In this document: in pieces, positions 23,914 through 31,737 of the stretch | Layout: each line of letters starts with the position of its first letter | How positions within the stretch are numbered: position 1 is the stretch's first letter | From: Methanobacterium sp. | GTDB lineage: Archaea; Methanobacteriota; Methanobacteria; Methanobacteriales; Methanobacteriaceae | DNA: 41,707 nucleotides | Reading direction: 5' to 3' | Assembly (NCBI GenBank): GCA_015661405.1 | Contig: JACWMK010000017.1 | Location: 1 to 41,707 of the forward strand | Position numbers and translations under genes: made by a program | Notes under the pieces: generated by a model | Seen by the model: only the letters and a program-made list of their open reading frames with translations | The model's database searches: none | Told to the model about the DNA's origin: nothing

Positions 23914-25143
23914 ATGGTAGCTACTGCTGTTCTTAATTCTGGTGATACAGCGTGGATGCTCACCGCCACCGCCTTAGTAATGCTTATGACAGTTCCTGGA
24001 GTGGCATTATACTACGGTGGTTTGGTGAAAAGAGAAAACGTTTTAAACACCCTTTTTATGTCTATCATAGCTTTTGCTATTACAAGTGTTATATGGGTTA
24101 TATATGCATACCAATTTGCATTCGGTACTGATGTAAATGGTTTAATAGGTAATGGAGCTAATATATTATTTTTTGGAATAACTTCCAATACACTAGCTCC
24201 ATTAGCACCAACTATACCAGTAACTATTTATTCTGCATTTGAGTTAGTATTCGCCGCTATTACAGTCGCGCTGATATCAGGTGCTGTAGTTGGTAGGTTG
24301 AAATTCAAAGCATGGCTTGCATTCGTACCACTATGGATTACTATAGTATATGTCCCAATATCCCACTGGGTGTGGGGTGGAGGATGGTTGGCTAAACTAG
24401 GTGCACTAGACTTTGCTGGAGGTACAGTTGTACATCTTGATTGTGGTATAGCTGCATTAGTACTTTGTATATATTTGGGAGCAAGAAAAGACACCAAATT
24501 ATTACCACATCACTTAGGATACTCAGTAATAGGTGCTGCATTATTATGGTTTGGTTGGTTCGGGTTTAACGCGGGTTCTGCGCTTACAGCTGGAGGTCTT
24601 GCATCATCAGCATTCCTTGTAACTAACACTGCCACAGCTGCAGCTATGATATCTTGGATGTTAATTGATATTATAAAAACAGGAAAACCTACAGTACTCG
24701 GTGCAATAACTGGTGCAGTTTGTGGTTTAGTGGCTATAACTCCTGCATCTGGTTATGTATCCGTAGAGGGTGCATTGATACTTGGATTCATAACTTCATT
24801 CTTCTCATACTATGCAATGACATGGTTAAAACCACGCTTTGGATATGATGATTCACTTGATGTATTTGCTGTACATGGTGTTTCAGGACTTTGGGGAGCT
24901 CTCGCCACTGGTTTATTCGCAGCACCATTCATTAATCCTGCAGGGGTAGGATTATTCTATGGTAACCCTATGCAGATGGTATGGCAATTAATCGACATTG
25001 GTACCGTTATAGCATGGTCTGGTGGTTGGACATTAGTCATTGCATTCGTAATAGATAAAACAATTGGTTTAAGAGTGACAGATGACGAAGAATTAGAAGG
25101 TCTTGATACTACCTTACATGAGGAATCTGGTTACAGAATTTAG
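23914..25143 (+). CDS. amt2: Ammonium transporter Amt, second copy
   Basis: A 409-residue paralogue of the upstream transporter with the same core: twin histidines H174 (G-T-V-V-H-L-D) and H321 (F-A-V-H-G-V-S-G), D-F-A-G-G, H-W-V-W-G-G-G-W and F-G-W-F-G-F-N-A-G. Loops between segments 2 and 3 and the membrane segments near the C-terminus differ most (N-G-L-I-G-N-G-A-N here), and the C-terminal tail E-E-S-G-Y-R-I is conserved. GGAGG lies eight bases before the ATG. glnK2 follows after 12 bases, tighter than in the first pair. It has its own TATA box and GGAA-N6-TTCC element, so the two modules can be regulated separately. Confidence 0.95.
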   Translation: MVATAVLNSGDTAWMLTATALVMLMTVPGVALYYGGLVKRENVLNTLFMSIIAFAITSVIWVIYAYQFAFGTDVNGLIGNGANILFFGITSNTLAPLAPTIPVTIYSAFELVFAAITVALISGAVVGRLKFKAWLAFVPLWITIVYVPISHWVWGGGWLAKLGALDFAGGTVVHLDCGIAALVLCIYLGARKDTKLLPHHLGYSVIGAALLWFGWFGFNAGSALTAGGLASSAFLVTNTATAAAMISWMLIDIIKTGKPTVLGAITGAVCGLVAITPASGYVSVEGALILGFITSFFSYYAMTWLKPRFGYDDSLDVFAVHGVSGLWGALATGLFAAPFINPAGVGLFYGNPMQMVWQLIDIGTVIAWSGGWTLVIAFVIDKTIGLRVTDDEELEGLDTTLHEESGYRI

Positions 25144-25155
25144 GAGTGATTTTGT

Positions 25156-25494
25156 ATGAAAGAGATAATAGCCATAATAAGACCAAGCAAATTAGATGAA
25201 GTGAAACAAGCTCTAGAAGATATCAAATGTCATGGAATCACTGTGACTGAGGTAAAAGGTCGGGGACGACAATTAGGTATCACTGAAAGTTATAGGGGTA
25301 GTGATTATCGTATAGATTTACTTCCTAAGACTCGTCTGGAAATCATTGTTCAAGATGCGGAAGTTAAAGAAGTAGTTGATAATATTGTAAAAACCGCGCA
25401 AACCGGAGATATTGGAGATGGTAAGATATTTATATCTTCTGTTGAAGATGTTGTGAGGATTAGGACTGGTGAACGAGGAGAAAAAGCAGTTTAA
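25156..25494 (+). CDS. glnK2: PII signal protein GlnK, second copy
   Basis: A 112-residue PII protein closely similar to the first copy. T-loop Y51 lies in Y-R-G-S-D-Y-R-I, and the B-loop T-G-D-I-G-D-G-K-I-F and C-loop V-R-I-R-T-G-E-R-G are intact. Differences from copy one cluster in the T-loop and in the beta strand after it (T-R-L-E-I-I-V-Q), which is where specificity for a given Amt would lie. GGAGTGAT precedes the ATG. A run of nine T (25507-25515) just after the stop should end transcription. Confidence 0.95.
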   Translation: MKEIIAIIRPSKLDEVKQALEDIKCHGITVTEVKGRGRQLGITESYRGSDYRIDLLPKTRLEIIVQDAEVKEVVDNIVKTAQTGDIGDGKIFISSVEDVVRIRTGERGEKAV

Positions 25495-25506
25495 AAGTCC
25501 ATTCTA

Positions 25507-25515
25507 TTTTTTTTT
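25507..25515 (+). terminator. Oligo-T terminator after glnK2
   Basis: Nine consecutive T starting 13 bases after the glnK2 stop, the usual archaeal termination signal. Confidence 0.55.
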
Positions 25516-25731
25516 AGAGACGGAAAATAGAATACTTTGCAAATAAATTTTAGATATAGAAAGAATTCAATTTTTTCTTTCTATTCCGGTTTCAATTACT
25601 TTATTTTTTTTATATTTTTTTTTAACTTATCTTATGAACTCTTCGTGGGGTTTTGGGATTCGATAGAGATTTTTGACTTCTTTGTAAATGTATTTATAAT
25701 TATATTATTTTAGAGAAAGATTTATATTAAA

Positions 25732-25751
25732 AATATAACTATAGTTATATT
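25732..25751. promoter_or_regulatory. 20-base perfect palindrome upstream of the GTPase-like gene
   Basis: AATATAACTA followed by its exact complement TAGTTATATT. It lies 150 bases before the ATG at 25902, directly behind a TATA-like TTTATATT (25720-25727), a position expected for an operator covering a transcription start. The rest of the 25495-25901 gap is A+T-rich with no gene. Confidence 0.45.
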
Positions 25752-25779
25752 ATTACTTAATTTAAAAAAATACTTTATT

Positions 25780-25798
25780 TAATCACAAAATGTGATTA
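25780..25798. promoter_or_regulatory. Second inverted repeat upstream of the GTPase-like gene
   Basis: Perfect 7-base arms TAATCAC and GTGATTA around AAAAT. It overlaps the upstream side of a TATA-like ATTTATAC (25797-25804), so a bound protein could compete with TBP. It shares no sequence with the palindrome 48 bases upstream. Confidence 0.4.
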
Positions 25799-25901
25799 TT
25801 TATACACAAATAGTAAAACTTTAATATTTTAATAAACAATTACAAAAATGAAGAAGAAAAAAAGTGAGAAAAAAAAGAAATAAAAAAAAAGAGTGGTAAT
25901 C

Positions 25902-26402
25902 ATGGAAATAAAAAAAATTTTAGTGATGGGAGCACCAGGCTCTGGAAAAACCACAGCAATGGAAAACATATGTGATAAATTATTACAAACCAAAAATCTC
26001 GAACAAGGAAGTTTAACCATAAAAAACAGGAAAATTCATCTTTTAAGTCATCCCGAAAAAATAAAATGGAAATCTAAGCAATACTCCCTATTCAAAGATA
26101 TAAATGGAGTTATTATATTCATAGATAATACAATAGGCATTACAAAAGCTGATGAAGAAATAATAAAATTCATAAGCCAGAAACAAATACCTTACGCTAT
26201 CACAGCTAATAAACAAGACTTAAAAAATGAAGAACTTCAAATAGATTTTGTTAATGCACCTATAATCCCCACCATTGCCAAAGATGGGAAAAGTATCAGG
26301 AAAGCCCTTGAAATATTGTTGGAATTAATATCACCTTACAGAGAATTCGTTAAAAGCCATCCCTACGTGGAAATAGTTAAAATCAAGAATTATAGTAAGT
26401 AA
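25902..26402 (+). CDS. Small P-loop GTPase-like protein
   Basis: A 166-residue protein with the order of a Ras-like GTPase: G1 loop G-A-P-G-S-G-K-T-T (about 10-18), Walker B strand G-V-I-I-F-I-D-N (about 69-76), and G4 motif N-K-Q-D (about 107-110) giving guanine specificity. The switch region is odd: the usual D-x-x-G is replaced by L-L-S-H-P, as in the MglA/SRPRB-like or Gtr-like archaeal GTPases. The ATG at 25902 follows GTGGTAATC; a GTG three codons earlier is inside that site. It is monocistronic with two palindromes in its promoter region. Partner and process are unknown. Confidence 0.78.
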   Translation: MEIKKILVMGAPGSGKTTAMENICDKLLQTKNLEQGSLTIKNRKIHLLSHPEKIKWKSKQYSLFKDINGVIIFIDNTIGITKADEEIIKFISQKQIPYAITANKQDLKNEELQIDFVNAPIIPTIAKDGKSIRKALEILLELISPYREFVKSHPYVEIVKIKNYSK

Positions 26403-26545
26403 ATAATAAAATTACTTGGGATAAGTAAACTATCTTGAAAGGAAAAAAGTATATGGGCTTTTATTTTACAAAATATTATTGTTCAATTAAAATTATATAG
26501 ATGATTAAACTCCATTTTTTTTTAAATCGAAATATTTGGAATCTT

Positions 26546-26574
26546 AATATCCTTAAGAATATTAGTATATAAAT
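26546..26574 (+). promoter_or_regulatory. Near-perfect palindrome and TATA box upstream of the DNA glycosylase gene
   Basis: AATATCCTTAAGAATATT (26546-26563) is palindromic except for one base pair and abuts a TATA box, TATATAAA near 26567-26574. Transcription would start near 26597, where an inverted repeat with 8-base arms TTTCATTA/TAATGAAA (26598-26605 and 26631-26638) begins. Nothing else is seen in the 26403-26702 gap. Confidence 0.4.
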
Positions 26575-26702
26575 TATATATTAGACTATAAATCTTGTTT
26601 CATTACATAATTTCATAATTCTCCCAACTATAATGAAATCATGAGTTAAAAAAAAAATTTTTATAAATTTTTTTTAGATTTATTTGAAGGTGAAATTAAA
26701 TC

Positions 26703-27494
26703 ATGCCGGAATTACCTAGTCTTGAAATCTATAAAAATTACTTTGATTCTACTTCTTTGCATCAAAGAATAAAAAATGTTGAAATAAGGAGTCCTGAAAT
26801 CTTAATAAACGTTAAATCAAGTAAACTTCGTGAGGCACTTTTAGGGTTTGAATTCACTGGTAGTAGGAGATATGGGAAGTATCTTTTCTGCCAGCTTAAT
26901 AATGATTATTTTTTGATTATACATTTTGGTATGACTGGATATCTTAAATATTTCCAAAAAAATTCTTTAAAAAATTATTCCAATCATATAAGATTATTAA
27001 TACAATTTATTAACGGAGATGAACTTGTTTTTGATGACATGAGAAAGTTTGGTAAATTAGGATTAACTGGGGGTCCTGATAATTTCATTAAAGAGAAAAA
27101 TTTAGGGCCTGATGCATTGGAAATAAATTTTAAAACCTTTCAAGAATTATTCAGAAAAAGAAGAGGCATTATAAAATCTCTTATTATGAATCAGAATTTT
27201 ATAGCTGGAATTGGAAATTTATACGCTGATGAAATTCTGTATCAAAGCAGAATTCATCCCTTAACTACTGCTGATAAATTAGATAAAGATAAACTTAAAA
27301 AATTATTTAACGAAATGAAAATGGTTTTAAATAAAGCAATTGAATATCAGGATACGCCACATAATATGCCATCCAACTTTTTACTATCACATCGTTATCA
27401 AGGTGGAGAATGTCCAAATGGAGGAAGCTTAATAACCTTAAAAATAGGTGGTCGCACTACTTACCTTTGCCCGGAATACCAAAAAAAAGTGTAA
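26703..27494 (+). CDS. Fpg/Nei-family DNA glycosylase with degenerate zinc finger
   Basis: A 263-residue base-excision-repair glycosylase/AP lyase. After Met removal the catalytic Pro2 and Glu3 are present (M-P-E-L-P-S-L-E). The beta-hairpin Lys is in R-R-Y-G-K-Y-L-F, D-D-x-R-K-F-G-K follows near residue 117, and the helix-two-turn-helix is N-F-I-A-G-I-G-N-L-Y-A-D-E-I-L. The C-terminal zinc finger is altered: C-P-N-G and C-P-E-Y replace the usual two C-x2-C pairs, so only two of four zinc ligands remain, while the DNA-contacting Arg in G-G-R-T-T-Y stays. The finger may be zinc-free, as in some NEIL-type enzymes. GGTGA precedes the ATG at 26703. Confidence 0.85.
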   Translation: MPELPSLEIYKNYFDSTSLHQRIKNVEIRSPEILINVKSSKLREALLGFEFTGSRRYGKYLFCQLNNDYFLIIHFGMTGYLKYFQKNSLKNYSNHIRLLIQFINGDELVFDDMRKFGKLGLTGGPDNFIKEKNLGPDALEINFKTFQELFRKRRGIIKSLIMNQNFIAGIGNLYADEILYQSRIHPLTTADKLDKDKLKKLFNEMKMVLNKAIEYQDTPHNMPSNFLLSHRYQGGECPNGGSLITLKIGGRTTYLCPEYQKKV

Positions 27495-27825
27495 TAATGA
27501 ATATTTCAACTTTTATTAATATAATTCGAGTTTATTTGAAAGAGAGTATAATTTAAGAAATTCTTTCATCTCAAACTATTTAGTGATCTTTTTTGATTTT
27601 AAACTAAAATTGATTTCAATATTATGATTTTGGAAATTTATAAGAGTTTTAATCATTAATGGTTCCATAAAAATTTAAAAAAAATTATATCATTTAAAAC
27701 TTAATATTAATTATAAAAGATTCAAATGATTAAGATTTCATTATTTAACCTACAATTTTTTATTTAAAAATATTAAAAAAATTTTGTTCATCATAATCAA
27801 AAAAAGTTAGGGATGTTGAATAATA

Positions 27826-27954
27826 ATGTTACGTTTTGATCGTAGTTTAAAAACATTAGATGCCGAGATTAAATATATTGGAGTTGCTTACGGGGATAGT
27901 TCAGATAATATAAAAGTAATTAAGGATAAAATAAAAAATAAGAAAATTAAATAA
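27826..27954 (+). CDS. Small open frame of unknown status
   Basis: A 42-residue frame in the 499-base gap after the glycosylase gene, starting M-L-R-F-D-R-S-L-K-T-L-D-A-E and ending in a lysine-rich helix. GGGATG about 10 bases upstream could serve as a ribosome-binding site, and a weak TATA-like ATTATATC lies at 27685-27692. It may be a real small protein or the start of a lost gene; no family is recognised. The rest of the gap (27495-27825) shows nothing. Confidence 0.3.
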   Translation: MLRFDRSLKTLDAEIKYIGVAYGDSSDNIKVIKDKIKNKKIK

Positions 27955-27993
27955 TTAAATATTTAAAATGAATACTCCTTTTTAAGAATTATT

Positions 27994-28980
27994 ATGTTAA
28001 TCAAAGAACAATCTAGTTGGTGTTTTGAAGATCGTGTAAGCCCCACTAAAGGTAGATTAATACTGGAAGTAATGGATTTATACACTGATCAGCAATTCAT
28101 CGACATTCACCTTAAAAACTTCTTAAAATTAAATATTAAAAGAAGGGATTTAAATACAAATTTACCATTTATAGCTTCACCTTTATCAAATTCAGGAGAA
28201 GAATCAAGTTTCATAGTTCTAACTGTAAATTTAGGAGATTTAAATAGTTACCCTAAAGCTATGAATCCACATAATGATTTAAGACATGTTAAATTAGAAT
28301 TAGAGTATTTGAATATAAAACCGGGATTTAAAAAGAAACCATTCCATATACATTGGAGAAATCCTACAGGATATATATCCACAACCAGAATAGATGGCCC
28401 CACTCAACATGAATACTCCATAGTACTACCTAAAGGAATGAAATTAGATAAAACAAAATCGAATCCCCAATTATATTACAAATTACCCAATACTGTAGGA
28501 GAATTACATTTAAACGTTAAATACGTAGAGAAAATCGAGGGAAATGAAATTTACCATCTATTAATAAATGAAAAAGATTATGAGGAACAGTTTGAAATAC
28601 TTAAAAATCCAGATGTAATATTCTATTTAACCTATTCTGTTTCCAATAAATCTATATACATTATTTTCTTCCCAGTTTTTGCATTGATGATGCTTACTTT
28701 CGTCTCTACACTATTTATACCTGCATTAACACAGTTTCTAACGGCAAATATTGTTTTAACATTAAATTTAATTGAATTCTTCAGTATTCTGATACCTCAA
28801 ACCATTGTACTATTTCCATTCACTTATTACTACATTGATTCCAGACGCAGAGACTTCGAAGTACCCTTCAACAGATTCACAGAGTCCATAATATTATTAT
28901 CCATAATTATATTACTATTTAACATCATACTATTATCAGCAACTTACCTCAAACCCTTCAACATTCTACATATGTTCTAA
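27994..28980 (+). CDS. Uncharacterised protein with C-terminal membrane segments
   Basis: A 328-residue protein of unknown family. Residues 1-215 are soluble, beta-rich and full of Lys, Asn and Pro, with a single Cys (C10) and W-C-F-E-D near the start. Residues about 223-325 hold four likely membrane segments, with the pattern Y-Y-Y-I-D-S-R-R-R-D on a short loop between the third and fourth. No signal peptide is present, so the large N-terminal part probably faces the cytoplasm. It converges on the gene at 29017 with 36 bases between. The soluble part may be a sensor or binding domain; nothing in the sequence proves this. Confidence 0.65.
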   Translation: MLIKEQSSWCFEDRVSPTKGRLILEVMDLYTDQQFIDIHLKNFLKLNIKRRDLNTNLPFIASPLSNSGEESSFIVLTVNLGDLNSYPKAMNPHNDLRHVKLELEYLNIKPGFKKKPFHIHWRNPTGYISTTRIDGPTQHEYSIVLPKGMKLDKTKSNPQLYYKLPNTVGELHLNVKYVEKIEGNEIYHLLINEKDYEEQFEILKNPDVIFYLTYSVSNKSIYIIFFPVFALMMLTFVSTLFIPALTQFLTANIVLTLNLIEFFSILIPQTIVLFPFTYYYIDSRRRDFEVPFNRFTESIILLSIIILLFNIILLSATYLKPFNILHMF

Positions 28981-29016
28981 AAAAAATTAAAATTCATATT
29001 TTTTTTTATTCAAAAT

Positions 29017-29802
29017 CTATAATTTTTTTAATATTAAATCAGGATCCTTATTTTCCATATAAAAAACCCTAGTTTGATAACCTAAATCTCCTAAAATCAC
29101 ATTAGACACTTTATATAACTCATCAAGTTCCGTAGGTAAGTGGGTAATTTTATCTACAAAAGGATATATTCTATTTTTTATAACATCACCCTCCACATTA
29201 CTTACTATCTTGAAAGCTAACAAATACCGATAATACTCTAAGAAAGCTTTAATAAAAATATAAAAAATTAAATCTCTCTTTTCAAAACCATGTAAATTAA
29301 TCACACGACTCTCCTCATTTAAAATTCCCATTAAAAGATTATTATAATCTTCTAATAATAAAACCTTATTTTCAAGAAGAAACTCCATAAGAAAACTAGT
29401 GGTTTTCCCAGTGAAACCCGGATCCTTCTCATAAACTGAAAGATCAACATCTGTTGGAATAAACTCTACAATACGCATTTTATAATTATAATAATTCTCC
29501 CAAATACTAATTTGACTAAATTCTCCCTCAAGTGAGATAATATTTAAAATATTCTGTATAAATTGTTTACCAGCATCCATACAACCATTTAATCTAATAG
29601 CATCCTCTCTGCTTATAAAATCAAATTCATCTGATACTTCTCTAATCATATAACCTATAACCATCAAATCCTTCTCTCCACAGATTAAAAGGTTACTCAT
29701 TATCCTATTACCCATTATTCCTAAAAATTCAAAATTCTTCGTTTTAAAATACTCCAAAGCAGCAGTAACATATTGCTTTACAATAGGGATAGTGGAATCC
29801 AT
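29017..29802 (-). CDS. Uncharacterised helical protein
   Basis: A 261-residue protein of unknown family, predicted mostly alpha-helical and soluble, with no signal peptide. The C-terminal half has aromatic helices (F-Y-I-F-I-K-A-F-L-E-Y-Y-R-Y-L) and Y-P-F-V-D-K. The N-terminus has M-D-S-T-I-P-I-V-K-Q-Y-V and a helix A-L-E-Y-F-K-T-K-N-F-E-F. Two Cys near residues 41 and 74 are not arranged as a metal site. It is divergent from the GT-C gene at 30044; a palindrome lies between. GGTGAG lies seven bases before the ATG. Confidence 0.6.
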   Translation of the reverse strand: MDSTIPIVKQYVTAALEYFKTKNFEFLGIMGNRIMSNLLICGEKDLMVIGYMIREVSDEFDFISREDAIRLNGCMDAGKQFIQNILNIISLEGEFSQISIWENYYNYKMRIVEFIPTDVDLSVYEKDPGFTGKTTSFLMEFLLENKVLLLEDYNNLLMGILNEESRVINLHGFEKRDLIFYIFIKAFLEYYRYLLAFKIVSNVEGDVIKNRIYPFVDKITHLPTELDELYKVSNVILGDLGYQTRVFYMENKDPDLILKKL

Positions 29803-29927
29803 TTATTTCTCACCTAAAATTTTTTTTTTAGTGTTAAATAATTCTATTTCTTATGATTAAATTAATTTATCACTCCTAATTAAATTATTATACTAAAAGT
29901 ATTAAGTAAATTCAATATGGATTTAAA

Positions 29928-29943
29928 AATATTTCGAAATATT
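29928..29943. promoter_or_regulatory. 16-base perfect palindrome between divergent genes
   Basis: AATATTTCGAAATATT reads the same on both strands. It lies 125 bases upstream of the minus-strand gene start and 100 bases upstream of the GT-C gene start, and just ahead of a TATA-like TTTATATAG (29963-29971) facing the GT-C gene. It is a candidate operator for the membrane glycosyltransferase genes. Confidence 0.4.
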
Positions 29944-30043
29944 AAGTTCCATAATTAATTTAATTTATATAGATTAATTGAAATATACTTGTATAATAAT
30001 TGTATTGCTTTAGTAAGTTTGTGATGATGTATAAGGTGATTAT

Positions 30044-31702
30044 ATGTATGAATTTCATAAAATAATGGATAAGATCAAAAATAATTTGCAGGAATCAGTA
30101 TTATTCATTTTATTAATTATATTTTTGATTATTATAGCTTATTTCCGATTAAAGATTCAATTGAATATTGGCCCTATGTATGATTCATATGATTTCCTAT
30201 CAAATGCTGCATTATTTGCTGGTAAAAATATCGGCTACTCCGCTCTAAGACCTCCATTTTTATCCTTTATAACTTCAATTATCTTCAGGTTTGAAGGATT
30301 ATCCATAAATCCCATCTTTTATGTAGACGCTATAATTGATGTATTAGGTGTTATTGGATTATATTTCTTCTTAAAATTACGATTCAACGCCCTAAACAGC
30401 TTCATCGGCAGCTTATTATACATTACTTTCCCCATTATATTAACTTATTTAGGTGCTGGAGTTGCCGATCTTCCAAGTGTTTCCATTACTATCTGGGCAT
30501 TATATTTCACATTTTTAGCTGTAAAAAAAGATTCAAGATATTTTCTTCTTTCCTTTCCCCTATCGATGATATCATTTTTAACTAGATACAATCAGGCACT
30601 CATCATATTTCCAATATTTTTAATTATTTTCGTGGACTGGAAAAACATTAAAAACCATAAAAATATATTTATTGGAATAATATTATCACTTTTAATTCTC
30701 ATCCCATTCTTAATATTCTTCACATTAAAATATGGCAATCCCCTCTATCCATTCACAAATTTCTATGGCACCAGCTCTGGGCCAGTTAGTACCCAAAATA
30801 TAGATTATAATACTGATTTACTTTTCTATATCAAACTATTACCATTTGCCATGGGAAACGCTGCCTTAACTATTATTCTAGTAATAGTAGGAGGATTAAC
30901 ACTTAGCTGGATAAGATTAGTAAGGGGAAAGAAAAGCTTAACTCATATAAAAGAGGCTCTAAAGATAGAGTATAAATGGAGACTCTTAATCATTATAATT
31001 ACAGCAGCCATTTTTATTTTGAGTTTAGGTCAAGTATCATACCTTATAAGTGAAATATTATTCTTTATTTTATGCTTAGGATCATTCAAATTATTAAAAA
31101 TTAATCCAAATTATGATCTGGATTTATTATTCATATCTTGGTTTGCAACTTTCTTGATCTTTAATAGTGTATATTCTATTAAGGATGTTAGATATTTCCT
31201 GCAAATAATGCCTGCATTTTCATATTTACTCATAAGAGGATTAGTATTAATTGAAAATCAAATAGGATTAATCAAACAAAGAAAATTAACCTTCTATTTA
31301 GCTCCAATACTAGTTATAATAATTATAATATCAACTTCATTCTACCTACCATCCATATTAACAGTGAATGAAGGAAATAATAATTTAAATATTGATATGG
31401 CCTCTGCTAGTCACTGGTTAATTAATTACGATCCTAATTATAAATCTAAAGTGATATACTCAGATTTATGGGCTAATTCAGGATGGGATTTACAAACAAA
31501 TGTACAAATGATGCCTGAATTCCAAAATAATCAAACAAACATAAATTTAAATAATTATACACCGGATAGTGAAGCAAGCAATAATTTCTTAGTAAAGAAT
31601 AATGCAGAATACTATTTCTCCATTACAAACGGGTTAAATTTAAGTTCATACATACCAATTGAATATTTCGGGAAAGTTACCATATATAAAAGATCAGTTT
31701 AA
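30044..31702 (+). CDS. GT-C-type membrane glycosyltransferase (ArnT/PMT-like), first of a tandem pair
   Basis: A 552-residue integral membrane protein with about 11-12 hydrophobic segments and a short C-terminal extracellular domain. The loop after the first segment carries the acidic motif D-S-Y-D-F-L-S-N-A, followed by L-R-P-P-F-L-S-F, which fits the catalytic first loop of GT-C enzymes that use lipid-phosphate sugars. The C-terminal domain has Y-D-P-N-Y and V-I-Y-S-D-L-W. It is paralogous to the next gene throughout. GGTGAT precedes the ATG. Likely role: adding a sugar outside the membrane in S-layer or surface glycan assembly; donor and acceptor are unknown. Confidence 0.75.
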   Translation: MYEFHKIMDKIKNNLQESVLFILLIIFLIIIAYFRLKIQLNIGPMYDSYDFLSNAALFAGKNIGYSALRPPFLSFITSIIFRFEGLSINPIFYVDAIIDVLGVIGLYFFLKLRFNALNSFIGSLLYITFPIILTYLGAGVADLPSVSITIWALYFTFLAVKKDSRYFLLSFPLSMISFLTRYNQALIIFPIFLIIFVDWKNIKNHKNIFIGIILSLLILIPFLIFFTLKYGNPLYPFTNFYGTSSGPVSTQNIDYNTDLLFYIKLLPFAMGNAALTIILVIVGGLTLSWIRLVRGKKSLTHIKEALKIEYKWRLLIIIITAAIFILSLGQVSYLISEILFFILCLGSFKLLKINPNYDLDLLFISWFATFLIFNSVYSIKDVRYFLQIMPAFSYLLIRGLVLIENQIGLIKQRKLTFYLAPILVIIIIISTSFYLPSILTVNEGNNNLNIDMASASHWLINYDPNYKSKVIYSDLWANSGWDLQTNVQMMPEFQNNQTNINLNNYTPDSEASNNFLVKNNAEYYFSITNGLNLSSYIPIEYFGKVTIYKRSV

Positions 31703-31737
31703 AAAATAAATTTATCAAAGTGTGATGGGTGCTAGTT

